A stretch of 5,545 nucleotides of DNA from Cyanobacteria bacterium T3Sed10_376R1m (GTDB lineage: Bacteria; Cyanobacteriota; Cyanobacteriia; Cyanobacteriales; Cyanobacteriaceae): assembly GCA_003566215.1 (NCBI GenBank), contig PXEJ01000050.1:1-5545 (forward strand), read 5' to 3'. The stretch's first letter is position 1. Each line of letters starts with the position of its first letter. The notes under the pieces were generated by a model, which searched no databases, had not been told where the DNA came from, and saw only the letters and a program-made list of their open reading frames with translations. This document shows positions 1-5,274 of the stretch, piece after piece. A program made the translations under genes and the position numbers.

Positions 1-951
1 AGGAAAAGCAACGGGATCTAATAGTAAACGACTAGCTCTTAATTCTTCACTAAATCCATCATAATCACGGGCATCTCCCTCGTTAGCAGTGACAATAAAG
101 GTTTGTCCATCGACTTCATAGGATGCGATGGTATCGGGTTGCAGAATACCAAAAACAGGCCAATTGGCAATGTTAATAGCATCATCTCGATCGCTTACAT
201 CTAATCCATTACCCGCTAAGCTATGGTCTTTAAATCCTAAAGGTTTAATATCAGTAACGGTATTGGTTTCTACGTCAATAATAGCGATCGCATTATTTTC
301 TTGTAAAGATACATAAGCAGTTTTGGAATCTGCGGAAAAAGTAATCCACTCAGGTTCTAAATCTTGAGAAACCGTGGCGTTAGGTCCAAAAATCCTTACC
401 CCTTGTGCAATTAATTCATCTTTGCGATCGTCAAAAGCATTAAAATCAGCGGTTACAACCTCAGCATTTTCAATGCCATTGCTAATGTCAATAATCGTAA
501 CTGAACCTTCTGGGTCAATAGTATAATCGTCATTAGGTTCGCCTTCATTAGCTACAAAAATTTTGTTACCATCAGGAGTAAAAGTAATGGCATCAGGCAA
601 TGCTCCCACGGGAAAATTACCCTCCGGTTGAACTAAGGTGCTAAAATCAGCATCGGTGCGAAATAAAATTGCCCGACCGGGATCGGTTTTAACGTTAGCT
701 TCCACAGCAACAGCAACAATGCCATTTTTAACCGTAACACTATTAACCAAGCCACCGAAATTTGAGCCAACGATTTCCCCAATTTTAACAGGGTTAGTGG
801 GATCGCTTAAGTCGATGACATCCACAGAAGCAGATTGAGCATTAGCAACGAATAATCTCTGAGTCAGAGAATCATAAGCAGGAATTTCTGCAGCACTTTC
901 CAAAAAGATCCCAGTACTATAAGTTCCAATGGGATTCAAATTAATTGCCAT
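1..951 (-). CDS. Choice-of-anchor I type beta-propeller protein, N-terminal 317 codons (3' end outside window)
   Basis: Reading the minus strand from ATG at 951 gives 317 uninterrupted codons that run off the left edge. The protein is built of propeller-like repeats, each a short hydrophobic strand followed by a V-x-V/I-I-D strand: residues ~32-60 (LFVANAQSASVDVIDL), ~131-157 (IFVANEGEPNDDY, then DPEGSVTIIDIS) and ~212-239 (AYVSLQENNAIAIIDVET). VANEGEP-DDY-DPEGSV and TANEGDARDYDGFSEE (residues 289-304) are hallmarks of the choice-of-anchor I family, extracellular proteins that carry varied C-terminal anchors or secretion signals. Some cyanobacterial members are annotated as atypical alkaline phosphatases or esterase-like proteins; that assignment is from memory and uncertain. 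The N-terminus (MAINLNPIGTY) has no signal peptide, so export would need a C-terminal signal such as RTX repeats, which cannot be seen here. The gene is divergent from hisG and has no clear Shine-Dalgarno. A perfect HIP1 octamer lies inside it. The family call is fairly sure; enzymatic activity is not. Confidence 0.85.
   Translation of the reverse strand, partial: MAINLNPIGTYSTGIFLESAAEIPAYDSLTQRLFVANAQSASVDVIDLSDPTNPVKIGEIVGSNFGGLVNSVTVKNGIVAVAVEANVKTDPGRAILFRTDADFSTLVQPEGNFPVGALPDAITFTPDGNKIFVANEGEPNDDYTIDPEGSVTIIDISNGIENAEVVTADFNAFDDRKDELIAQGVRIFGPNATVSQDLEPEWITFSADSKTAYVSLQENNAIAIIDVETNTVTDIKPLGFKDHSLAGNGLDVSDRDDAINIANWPVFGILQPDTIASYEVDGQTFIVTANEGDARDYDGFSEELRASRLLLDPVAFP
284..291. repeat. 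HIP1 octamer GCGATCGC
   Basis: Perfect copy of the highly iterated palindrome abundant in many cyanobacterial genomes, here inside the propeller gene. Shorter GCGATCG/CGATCGC variants occur nearby (for example around 187-194 and 424-430). Confidence 0.9.
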
Positions 952-984
952 TTTTTTGTATTGAAATAGTTAAATACTTGTTAA

Positions 985-1018
985 AACTTAAGACCAGACT
1001 TATAAACAGTCAATCTTA
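985..1018 (-). promoter_or_regulatory. Candidate promoter hexamers for the propeller gene
   Basis: Three minus-strand options lie between the Pho-like array and the ATG. TAAGAT (1018-1013) starts 19 nt after the last octamer, which would suit an activator near -35. TATAAG (1004-999) is a 5/6 match to TATAAT with no -35 partner. TTGACT (1013-1008) pairs with TAAGTT (990-985) over a 17-nt spacer, with a good -35 and a poor -10. Sequence alone does not decide between them. Confidence 0.25.
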
Positions 1019-1037
1019 TGTACACATTACCCTGACA

Positions 1038-1078
1038 AAATTAAGATTCCTTTAACTGCTCAATAACGAAAGGTTAAG
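1038..1078 (-). promoter_or_regulatory. Candidate Pho box: four octamers at 11-bp spacing
   Basis: Read on the minus strand, 1078 to 1038 is CTTAACCT-TTC-GTTATTGA-GCA-GTTAAAGG-AAT-CTTAATTT: four octamers separated by exactly 3 nt. The cyanobacterial SphR Pho box is described as direct repeats of PyTTAAPyPy(T/A) with 3-nt spacers. Units 1 and 4 fit all eight positions, unit 2 fits five and unit 3 four; all four keep TTA in register. Units 1 and 4 also share the 8-mer AATCTTAA at an exact 33-bp offset. The array faces the propeller gene starting at 951. On the plus strand only one 7/8 octamer appears (1051-1058), so the minus-strand gene is the likelier target. Regulation by phosphate is inferred. 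Confidence 0.5.
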
Positions 1079-1090
1079 ATTGAAAAATAA

Positions 1091-1119
1091 TTGCTTGATG
1101 GTAAACTTTGACCGATAAT
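1091..1119 (+). promoter_or_regulatory. Candidate sigma-70-like promoter of hisG
   Basis: TTGCTT (1091-1096) and GATAAT (1114-1119, 5/6 to TATAAT) are separated by 17 nt. Transcription would begin near 1126 and leave a leader of about 24 nt before the hisG ATG. No Shine-Dalgarno is visible in front of that ATG (CACCGAAAAAATAAATTC), which is common in cyanobacteria. Confidence 0.45.
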
Positions 1120-1149
1120 TGATTTTGTCACCACCGAAAAAATAAATTC

Positions 1150-1782
1150 ATGTTAACCATCGCACTTCCCAAAGGGGCATTACTAAAAAACAGTATCGAA
1201 TTATGGCAAAAAGTAGGACTAGACTTTAGCTTGTTTCTCTCCTCAAGTAATCGCCAACTACAAATAGAAGATCCCACTAAAACAGCAAAAGCCCTCCTCG
1301 TCAGAGCCCAAGATGTGCCCGTTTATGTAGAGTATGGACAAGCAGATTTAGGTATCTCCGGATACGATGTTTTAAAAGAAAAAAAAGCCAACATTGCCCA
1401 CATCGCTGACCTTGGTTTTGGCTATTGCCGAATGTCCGTAGCAGTACCAAAAGATAGTCCCTATCGTAAATCCATTGACCTACCAGCCCACGGCATCGTT
1501 GCCTCAAAATTCGTTAACTGTGCCAAAGAACATTTTAGAGCCCTAGATTTACCAGTAGAAATAGTACCTCTATACGGTTCAGTAGAATTAGGCCCCATTA
1601 CAGGAATGTCCGAGGCAATTGTTGACCTAGTGTCCACAGGAAAAACCCTTCGAGAAAACGGCTTAATCGAAATTGATGTTCTCTTTGAAAGTAGTGCCTA
1701 TCTTGTCGCCAATCCCCTTACCTATCGCCTCAATCGCCATAACATTAATGATTTAGTACAAAAAATAACCGTTAATAAATAG
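1150..1782 (+). CDS. hisG: ATP phosphoribosyltransferase, short-form catalytic subunit (HisG)
   Basis: HisG catalyses the first step of histidine biosynthesis in the cytosol, joining ATP and PRPP to give phosphoribosyl-ATP and pyrophosphate. The 210-residue product begins with the typical [12 protein letters not shown]. It carries [15 protein letters not shown] at 61-75 and the PRPP-binding loop at about 154-172 ([18 protein letters not shown], with D159, S162, T163, G164 and T166). At 210 residues it is the short form, without the C-terminal ACT-like regulatory domain of the ~300-residue long form. Family knowledge says short HisG works as a hetero-octamer with HisZ, a HisRS paralogue that confers histidine feedback; no hisZ is in this window. 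The ATG at 1150 fits the family N-terminus exactly. The gene is closely followed by the GH3 gene (11 bp), suggesting one transcript. Nothing looks truncated. Confidence 0.96.
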   Translation: MLTIALPKGALLKNSIELWQKVGLDFSLFLSSSNRQLQIEDPTKTAKALLVRAQDVPVYVEYGQADLGISGYDVLKEKKANIAHIADLGFGYCRMSVAVPKDSPYRKSIDLPAHGIVASKFVNCAKEHFRALDLPVEIVPLYGSVELGPITGMSEAIVDLVSTGKTLRENGLIEIDVLFESSAYLVANPLTYRLNRHNINDLVQKITVNK

Positions 1783-1785
1783 GGG
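1781..1785 (+). promoter_or_regulatory. Shine-Dalgarno of the GH3 gene, overlapping the hisG stop
   Basis: AGGGG begins inside the hisG TAG stop codon (1780-1782) and ends 8 nt before the ATG at 1794. It fixes the GH3 start and suggests that ribosomes finishing hisG help initiate the next gene. Confidence 0.65.
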
Positions 1786-1793
1786 TTTGCTCC

Positions 1794-3389
1794 ATGACAT
1801 CTCAATTATCCCTCAAAGAAAAAATAGGACAACTAATCATTGTTCGTACCACAGGCTATATATTCGATCATCAAATTCGTTATCCCGCATGGGAAGCCAA
1901 CAACCAACAGCTACAACAATGGTTATCAGAGTTGAATCTCGGAGGAGTTATTCTCTTGGGTGGTAGTTGTGCAGAGATTTCCTATCGCACCCAACAACTA
2001 CAAGAATGGGCAAAAACACCTCTCTTAATTTCCGCTGACATAGAAGAAGGGGTGGGACAAAGATTTAGCGGTGCTTCATGGTTTCCCCCCCCCATGGCAC
2101 TAGCAGAAATTGCCAGTAGAAACATATCTTTGGCGGAAGAATATGCTTATAAAATGGGAGAAATTACCGCCCAAGAAGCCCTTGCGATTGGGATTAACTG
2201 GATACTCGCCCCAGTCGTTGACATTAACAACAACCCTAATAATCCCGTTATCAATGTACGAGCCTTTGGGGATAACCCCGAAACTGTCAGCAAACTAACT
2301 ACTGCCTTTATCAAAGGCACCCAAAATTATCCCGTCATCAATACTGCCAAGCTTTTTCCTGGTCATGGTGACACTTCCACCGATTCTCATTTAGAGTTGC
2401 CGCGCATCCCTCATGACAAAAACCGTCTTCAAAAGATTGAACTAAAACCCTTTCAAGAGGCAATTAAGGCAAAAGTTGATGCTATTATGACTGCTCATTT
2501 ATTAGTTGAAGCTTTTGATAAAGATAATCTGGCTACTCTTTCCCATCGGATTTTAACAGAGCAACTACGAAAAACAATGGGTTTTGAAGGCTTAATTGTT
2601 ACTGATGCCTTAATTATGGGAGGAGTGGCTAAACGTGTCCCTCCCGAACAAATTGCTGTAAAAGCTTTACAAGCGGGGGCAGATATTTTACTGATGCCCG
2701 AAAACCCCCAAGTTGCTATTAATTCTATCCTTAAAGCTGTTGAATCGGGAGAATTAAAACAAACCCGTATTGATGAAAGTTTTAACAGAGTTAAGCAAAT
2801 TAAACAATTAAAAAATATTAATTGCCAATCTTCTATAAACCCTAATCTAAGAGAGCAAATCAACCTCAGAACCTCAAAAGCTGTAGTAAATGAAGTTTTA
2901 AAACAAAGTTCTAGTTTTAATGGCAATTTGACTATAAAAAAACGGGATAAGGGTATAAATTTAATGGTCATAGATGACCTTTTAAACTGTGATTTTTTGG
3001 ATCGACAAAGTCCGGGGGTAACGATTCCAGCTAGTTTTGGTTATCAAGTCCAACTTTTTGAACAACGTAATTTATTCCTGTGGGAAAAATGGGCAAAAAA
3101 TGAACCTCTTATCTTACAACTATTTGTTAGGGGAAATCCCTTTAAAGGTATCGCTGGGTTAACCTCTACCTCTCAAAAAATTTGTCAAGATCTCATAAAA
3201 TATGATAAATTTCAAGGACTCATGATTTACGGTAGCCCATATGTCATGACATGGTTTAAAAAATATTTACCTGAACATATACCTTATGGATTTAGTTATG
3301 GGCAAATGTCTGAAGCTCAAGGGATACTTTGTAAACAACTGTTTAAATTATCAACAGACTTTGACATGGAAAGGGGGAATTTTTTGTGA
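1794..3389 (+). CDS. Glycoside hydrolase family 3 protein (NagZ / beta-glucosidase-like)
   Basis: This is a retaining exo-glycosidase of family GH3, probably acting on beta-linked N-acetylglucosamine or glucose. The TIM-barrel domain spans about residues 1-340. Visible motifs are LKEKIGQLI (7-15), LGGVILLGG (49-57), SADIEEGVGQRFSGASWFPPPMAL (80-103, substrate pocket, D82, Q89, R90), AKLFPGHGDTSTDSH (185-199) and GLIVTDALIMGG (266-277), with D271 as the expected nucleophile. The D197-S-H199 triplet matches the Asp-His acid/base dyad loop of NagZ, favouring a beta-N-acetylhexosaminidase-like role in muropeptide recycling over a beta-glucosidase, though substrate cannot be fixed. Residues ~345-531 form a divergent C-terminal domain that E. 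coli NagZ (about 340 aa) lacks. No signal peptide is seen, so it is probably cytoplasmic. Oddities are K186-L187 where the family normally has Lys-His, and a nine-C run (2085-2093) encoding three prolines. It is probably co-transcribed with hisG. Confidence 0.9.
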   Translation: MTSQLSLKEKIGQLIIVRTTGYIFDHQIRYPAWEANNQQLQQWLSELNLGGVILLGGSCAEISYRTQQLQEWAKTPLLISADIEEGVGQRFSGASWFPPPMALAEIASRNISLAEEYAYKMGEITAQEALAIGINWILAPVVDINNNPNNPVINVRAFGDNPETVSKLTTAFIKGTQNYPVINTAKLFPGHGDTSTDSHLELPRIPHDKNRLQKIELKPFQEAIKAKVDAIMTAHLLVEAFDKDNLATLSHRILTEQLRKTMGFEGLIVTDALIMGGVAKRVPPEQIAVKALQAGADILLMPENPQVAINSILKAVESGELKQTRIDESFNRVKQIKQLKNINCQSSINPNLREQINLRTSKAVVNEVLKQSSSFNGNLTIKKRDKGINLMVIDDLLNCDFLDRQSPGVTIPASFGYQVQLFEQRNLFLWEKWAKNEPLILQLFVRGNPFKGIAGLTSTSQKICQDLIKYDKFQGLMIYGSPYVMTWFKKYLPEHIPYGFSYGQMSEAQGILCKQLFKLSTDFDMERGNFL

Positions 3390-3422
3390 TCTAAAATACA
3401 AAAACCTATACGTATTGAGATG

Positions 3423-3452
3423 TTGACAGTAAATTTTAATCAAAACTGTAAT
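3423..3452 (+). promoter_or_regulatory. Candidate upstream promoter of the DUF4327-type gene
   Basis: A perfect TTGACA (3423-3428) lies 18 nt before TGTAAT (3447-3452, 5/6 to TATAAT). It sits 33 nt after the GH3 stop and would give a leader of about 80 nt. No rho-independent terminator is visible between the GH3 stop and this promoter, so some read-through from hisG-GH3 is possible. Confidence 0.5.
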
Positions 3453-3474
3453 TTAATATACAAAATCATGCCAT

Positions 3475-3502
3475 TTTCCATTTCAATAAGTTAAGCTATA
3501 GT
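3475..3502 (+). promoter_or_regulatory. Candidate proximal promoter of the DUF4327-type gene
   Basis: TATAGT (3497-3502, 5/6) follows TTTCCA (3475-3480, 4/6 to TTGACA) after 16 nt. Transcription would start near 3509. The -10 covers the in-frame GTG at 3501, so on this transcript that GTG could not serve as a start codon. Confidence 0.4.
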
Positions 3503-3526
3503 GAAAGTAAAGCAAAATAAGTTTAC

Positions 3527-3530
3527 GAGG
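3527..3530 (+). promoter_or_regulatory. Shine-Dalgarno deciding the DUF4327-type start
   Basis: GAGG ends 9 nt before ATG 3540 and only 3 nt before ATG 3534. The first spacing is within the usual range, the second is too short. The site lies well downstream of GTG 3501, so it cannot serve that codon. Confidence 0.5.
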
Positions 3531-3539
3531 AAAATGCAG

Positions 3540-3773
3540 ATGAAAACTTTAGAAAGAACTGCTCCCCAATATTCCATCGAAATGATTAAAGATGAAGTAA
3601 GGCATTTAGTTGAGAAGGGTACTGTTAGTCGTCATCAACCTATCTATATTTTATGCCAGTATATTCCAGCTCGGGAATGGCTTTGTGTAGAATGTGAACT
3701 TGAAAAATGTGATTATCTATTGAGAGATCAAATCGGTGATTTAATCTCCCATGAAATCTGGGAAAATGATTAA
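3540..3773 (+). CDS. DUF4327-type small protein of unknown function
   Basis: A 77-residue product resembling the DUF4327 family of small cyanobacterial proteins. The conserved core is YSIEMIKDEVRHLVEKG (11-27), then SRHQPIYILCQYIPAREW (30-47), then CVECELEKCDYLLRDQIGDLI (49-69). Four cysteines (C39, C49, C52, C57) include a CxxC pair at 49-52, so metal binding or redox sensitivity is possible but unproven. There is no signal peptide or membrane segment; a small soluble protein is expected. The frame is open back to GTG 3501, giving 90 residues, but the extra 13 (MKVKQNKFTRKMQ) are basic and do not look conserved, the GTG overlaps a -10-like hexamer, and the GAGG suits ATG 3540. ATG 3534 (79 aa) is the alternative. 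The gene is probably monocistronic. Its function is unknown. Confidence 0.85.
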   Translation: MKTLERTAPQYSIEMIKDEVRHLVEKGTVSRHQPIYILCQYIPAREWLCVECELEKCDYLLRDQIGDLISHEIWEND

Positions 3774-3792
3774 TAATAAGTATATTATTAAT
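3769..3792. repeat. AT-only hairpin overlapping the DUF4327-type stop
   Basis: ATTAATAATA (3769-3778) and TATTATTAAT (3783-3792) form a perfect 10-bp stem with an AGTA loop. The TAA stop (3771-3773) is inside the left arm. It contains no GC pair and no T-run follows, so it is not a standard terminator. It may slow 3' decay or be chance in AT-rich DNA. Confidence 0.5.
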
Positions 3793-3869
3793 GTTTATAG
3801 CCATTTAAAAACAACTATCTTTCATCGAATAATCGACTTGAAAATACTAGATCTTGCACTTAGCGAAAA

Positions 3870-3909
3870 ATTGACTGGTGAGTAGAAATAACAAAAACCA
3901 GTAACCAAT
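3870..3909. repeat. Bulged hairpin
   Basis: ATTG-ACTGGT (3870-3879) pairs with ACCAGT-AAC-CAAT (3897-3909). This gives 10 base pairs interrupted by a 3-nt bulge (AAC), with a 17-nt loop. It is not followed by a T-run. Confidence 0.4.
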
Positions 3910-3916
3910 TATTATT

Positions 3917-3933
3917 GTATTCGTAAGGAATAC
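3917..3933. repeat. Small perfect hairpin
   Basis: GTATTC (3917-3922) and GAATAC (3928-3933) form a 6-bp stem with a GTAAG loop, starting 7 nt after the bulged hairpin. The pair may belong to one folded transcript, but there is no independent evidence of an RNA gene. Confidence 0.4.
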
Positions 3934-3956
3934 TTATAGGTTTAGGCTGTCTTTAA

Positions 3957-3970
3957 ATTAAAGCTTTAAT
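3957..3970. promoter_or_regulatory. Perfect 14-bp palindrome, possible operator
   Basis: ATTAAAGCTTTAAT is fully self-complementary. It overlaps a second near-palindrome, CTTTAA-A-TTAAAG (3951-3963). A dimeric regulator could bind here, but no regulator gene is nearby and the base composition makes such palindromes easier to get by chance. Confidence 0.3.
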
Positions 3971-3995
3971 CTTATCTATTCATTTGTTGATTTTG

Positions 3996-4036
3996 GTACA
4001 AGATCTTACCCATATATTATTGTTTGTTTTAATAAT
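3996..4036 (+). promoter_or_regulatory. Candidate NtcA-activated promoter
   Basis: GTA-CAAGATCT-TAC (3996-4009) fits the NtcA consensus GTA-N8-TAC. A -10-like AATAAT (4031-4036, 5/6 to TATAAT) follows 21 nt later, close to the ~22 nt of class II NtcA promoters, where the site replaces the -35. No good -35 is present. The start would lie near 4043, leaving a leader of about 190 nt to the hydrolase at 4233. The six fixed bases are expected about once in a window this long by chance, so the -10 spacing and intergenic position carry the weight. Confidence 0.4.
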
Positions 4037-4129
4037 AAGTAATTACACATAAAAAAATATTGCATCTTTCCAAGACTATATGCGTTAGTAATAGCTACTT
4101 TGTTTCGCTCCACGGAGTTACCCTTAGAA

Positions 4130-4198
4130 GACAAATTTTATGGGAATGTCTAAAACCTTGTCAATCTTAATTATTTCTTCGACAACCTTTTATGGGAA
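4130..4198 (+). repeat. Tandem 17/18-bp repeat upstream of the hydrolase
   Basis: GACAAATTTTATGGGAA (4130-4146) and GACAACCTTTTATGGGAA (4181-4198) share the exact 11-mer TTTTATGGGAA and the exact GACAA lead, differing only in the middle. The exact 11-mers are offset by 52 bp, about five helical turns. The second copy ends 34 nt before the hydrolase ATG. The repeat could be a paired regulator site or a small duplication in the leader. Confidence 0.45.
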
Positions 4199-4232
4199 AA
4201 TGGAAAGCGAGAGAATATTAAGAAACCAGTAA

Positions 4233-5102
4233 ATGAGCAAGATAAAAATTCGTGGTGTCGAACATTTTTACGAATTAAGTACCCCAACTTATGGAGATGA
4301 ATCTCTACCTACCCTCGTTTTTATTCACGGATGGCTATTGAGCTATAAGTATTGGCAACCTCTAATTGATAAACTAAAAAAAGAATATTCTTGTTTAGCT
4401 TATGACTTAAAAGGTTTTGGAAGTTCTTTATATGATGATAAATCCTGTGCTTGTGCTTATAGTCTTGAAAGTTATGCCCATGATTTACGGGAATTATTAC
4501 AAGAATTAGACATTAAAAAAGCATGGTTGATTGGACATTCCCTCGGTGGTAGCGTTGCTATTTGGGGGGCCGATAGTTGTCCAGAAATTGTGACGGGTGT
4601 TATTTGTCTCAATGCTGGAGGGGGTATTTATCTGAAGGAAGAATTTGAGCAGTTTCGTAATGCAGGGGAAAAGATGGTTAAATTTCGCCGTAAGTGGTTA
4701 AAGAATATTCGTTTATTTGACTTTGTTTTTGCTCGTATGATGGTTAAAAAACCCTTAGGAATAAAATGGGGGCGACAAAGATTATACGATTTTCTTGGGG
4801 CGGATGAAAGAAGTGCGATCGCATCTCTCCTTGAGTCCACCACAGAAGAGCAAGTACACTTACTACCTCAAATTGTGGCACGAATGCCTCAACCATTGCA
4901 TTTTATTGCAGGAAAACAAGATAAGATCATGGAACCAAAATATGTACGCCACCTAGCTAGTTTTCATCACCTTTTTCAAAATCATCAAGATAATGTCTAT
5001 GAGATTGATAATTGTGGTCACTTTTCCATGCTAGAGCAAACCCACTTGGTTCATGAACAAATTTTAACAATTATTGAAAAATATCATACACAATCAAAAT
5101 AA
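4233..5102 (+). CDS. Alpha/beta-fold hydrolase
   Basis: A 289-residue cytoplasmic serine hydrolase of the alpha/beta fold with a full set of motifs. The oxyanion segment is VFIHGW (29-34), the nucleophile elbow GHSLGG (101-106, S103), the acid is D230 in IAGKQDK (225-231), and the base is H263 in NCGHFSMLE (260-268). DLKGFGSS (58-65) is the usual strand-loop after the oxyanion region. A basic, hydrophobic cap runs from about 135 to 215 (KFRRKWLKNIRLFDFVF at 150-166) and may bind a lipid-like substrate or touch a membrane. Substrate is unknown; family members include esterases, haloperoxidase-like and epoxide-hydrolase-like enzymes. The ATG at 4233 directly follows an in-frame TAA (4230-4232), so no N-terminal extension is possible. 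No Shine-Dalgarno is seen close to it. A perfect HIP1 octamer lies inside the gene. Confidence 0.92.
   Translation: MSKIKIRGVEHFYELSTPTYGDESLPTLVFIHGWLLSYKYWQPLIDKLKKEYSCLAYDLKGFGSSLYDDKSCACAYSLESYAHDLRELLQELDIKKAWLIGHSLGGSVAIWGADSCPEIVTGVICLNAGGGIYLKEEFEQFRNAGEKMVKFRRKWLKNIRLFDFVFARMMVKKPLGIKWGRQRLYDFLGADERSAIASLLESTTEEQVHLLPQIVARMPQPLHFIAGKQDKIMEPKYVRHLASFHHLFQNHQDNVYEIDNCGHFSMLEQTHLVHEQILTIIEKYHTQSK
4815..4822. repeat. HIP1 octamer GCGATCGC
   Basis: Second perfect copy, inside the alpha/beta hydrolase gene. Together with the first it supports a cyanobacterial source. Confidence 0.9.
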
Positions 5103-5274
5103 AATGCTACGATGATGGGAGTCTTGAAAAAAAACTTAAGATATTGAATCAAGCTAAAAAACTAAGAATGATACAAACAAATTTCTCTCCACTGCTAGGG
5201 TACAAACAAGCAACTCTCTCCAAAGATTTGAAACCCCAAGCTGTAAGAAAACTTTTGTTATTTTCAGCCCGTGG

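Larger units (their letters stand above)
3849..4006. repeat. Imperfect inverted repeat bounding 158 bp
   Basis: AGATCTTGCAC (3849-3859) and GTACAAGATCT (3996-4006) are inverted copies matching at 10 of 11 positions, with 136 bp between. The short palindrome AGATCT inside each arm inflates the match. No coding sequence lies between the arms and no convincing target duplication flanks them (ATACT to the left, TACCC to the right). A decayed miniature element is possible. Confidence 0.3.
3770..4041 (+). repeat. 13-bp direct repeat pair TTAATAATAAGTA
   Basis: The 13-mer occurs at 3770-3782, over the DUF4327-type stop, and again at 4029-4041, over the candidate -10 of the NtcA-like promoter; 246 bp lie between them. 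The sequence is low complexity, so the identity may be accidental or the trace of a short duplication. Confidence 0.4.
3774..4232. other. 459-bp AT-rich spacer, repeats and candidate regulatory sites
   Basis: I see no protein gene of ordinary size on either strand and no tRNA or recognisable structured RNA. The stretch holds hairpins, a 14-bp palindrome, a 13-bp direct repeat, an inverted repeat, a candidate NtcA site and a tandem repeat, listed separately. It also contains a 30-codon open frame (4140-4232) whose TAA is immediately followed by the hydrolase ATG; support for that being translated is weak. The spacer most likely serves as leader and regulatory DNA for the hydrolase gene, and could hide a small RNA. 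Confidence 0.7.

Noticed and set aside
128..838. Plus-strand open frames of 62 and 66 codons at 128-316 and 638-838
   Set aside because: They lie antisense to the continuous minus-strand propeller gene, which has clear family motifs; they show no domain or ribosome binding site.
1301..1507. Minus-strand 68-codon frame inside hisG
   Set aside because: Antisense shadow of a well-conserved gene, with no independent support.
2110..2971. A plus-strand 62-codon frame and a minus-strand 158-codon frame inside the GH3 gene
   Set aside because: Both overlap the GH3 coding sequence with its intact catalytic motifs. The 158-codon frame mirrors codon structure on the opposite strand and has no recognisable domain.
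3390..3422. Terminator between the GH3 gene and the DUF4327-type promoters
   Set aside because: Only weak AT pairings (ATACGTAT at 3408-3415) with no T-run.
4058..4095. TTGCAT considered as the -35 of a hydrolase promoter
   Set aside because: No -10-like hexamer lies 16-18 nt downstream; TATATG is only 11 nt away.
4103..4120. CTCC-AC-GGAG motif considered as a terminator or RNA element
   Set aside because: The stem is only 4 bp with a 2-nt loop and no T-run follows.
4628..4843. Minus-strand 71-codon frame inside the alpha/beta hydrolase
   Set aside because: Antisense shadow of the hydrolase cap domain.
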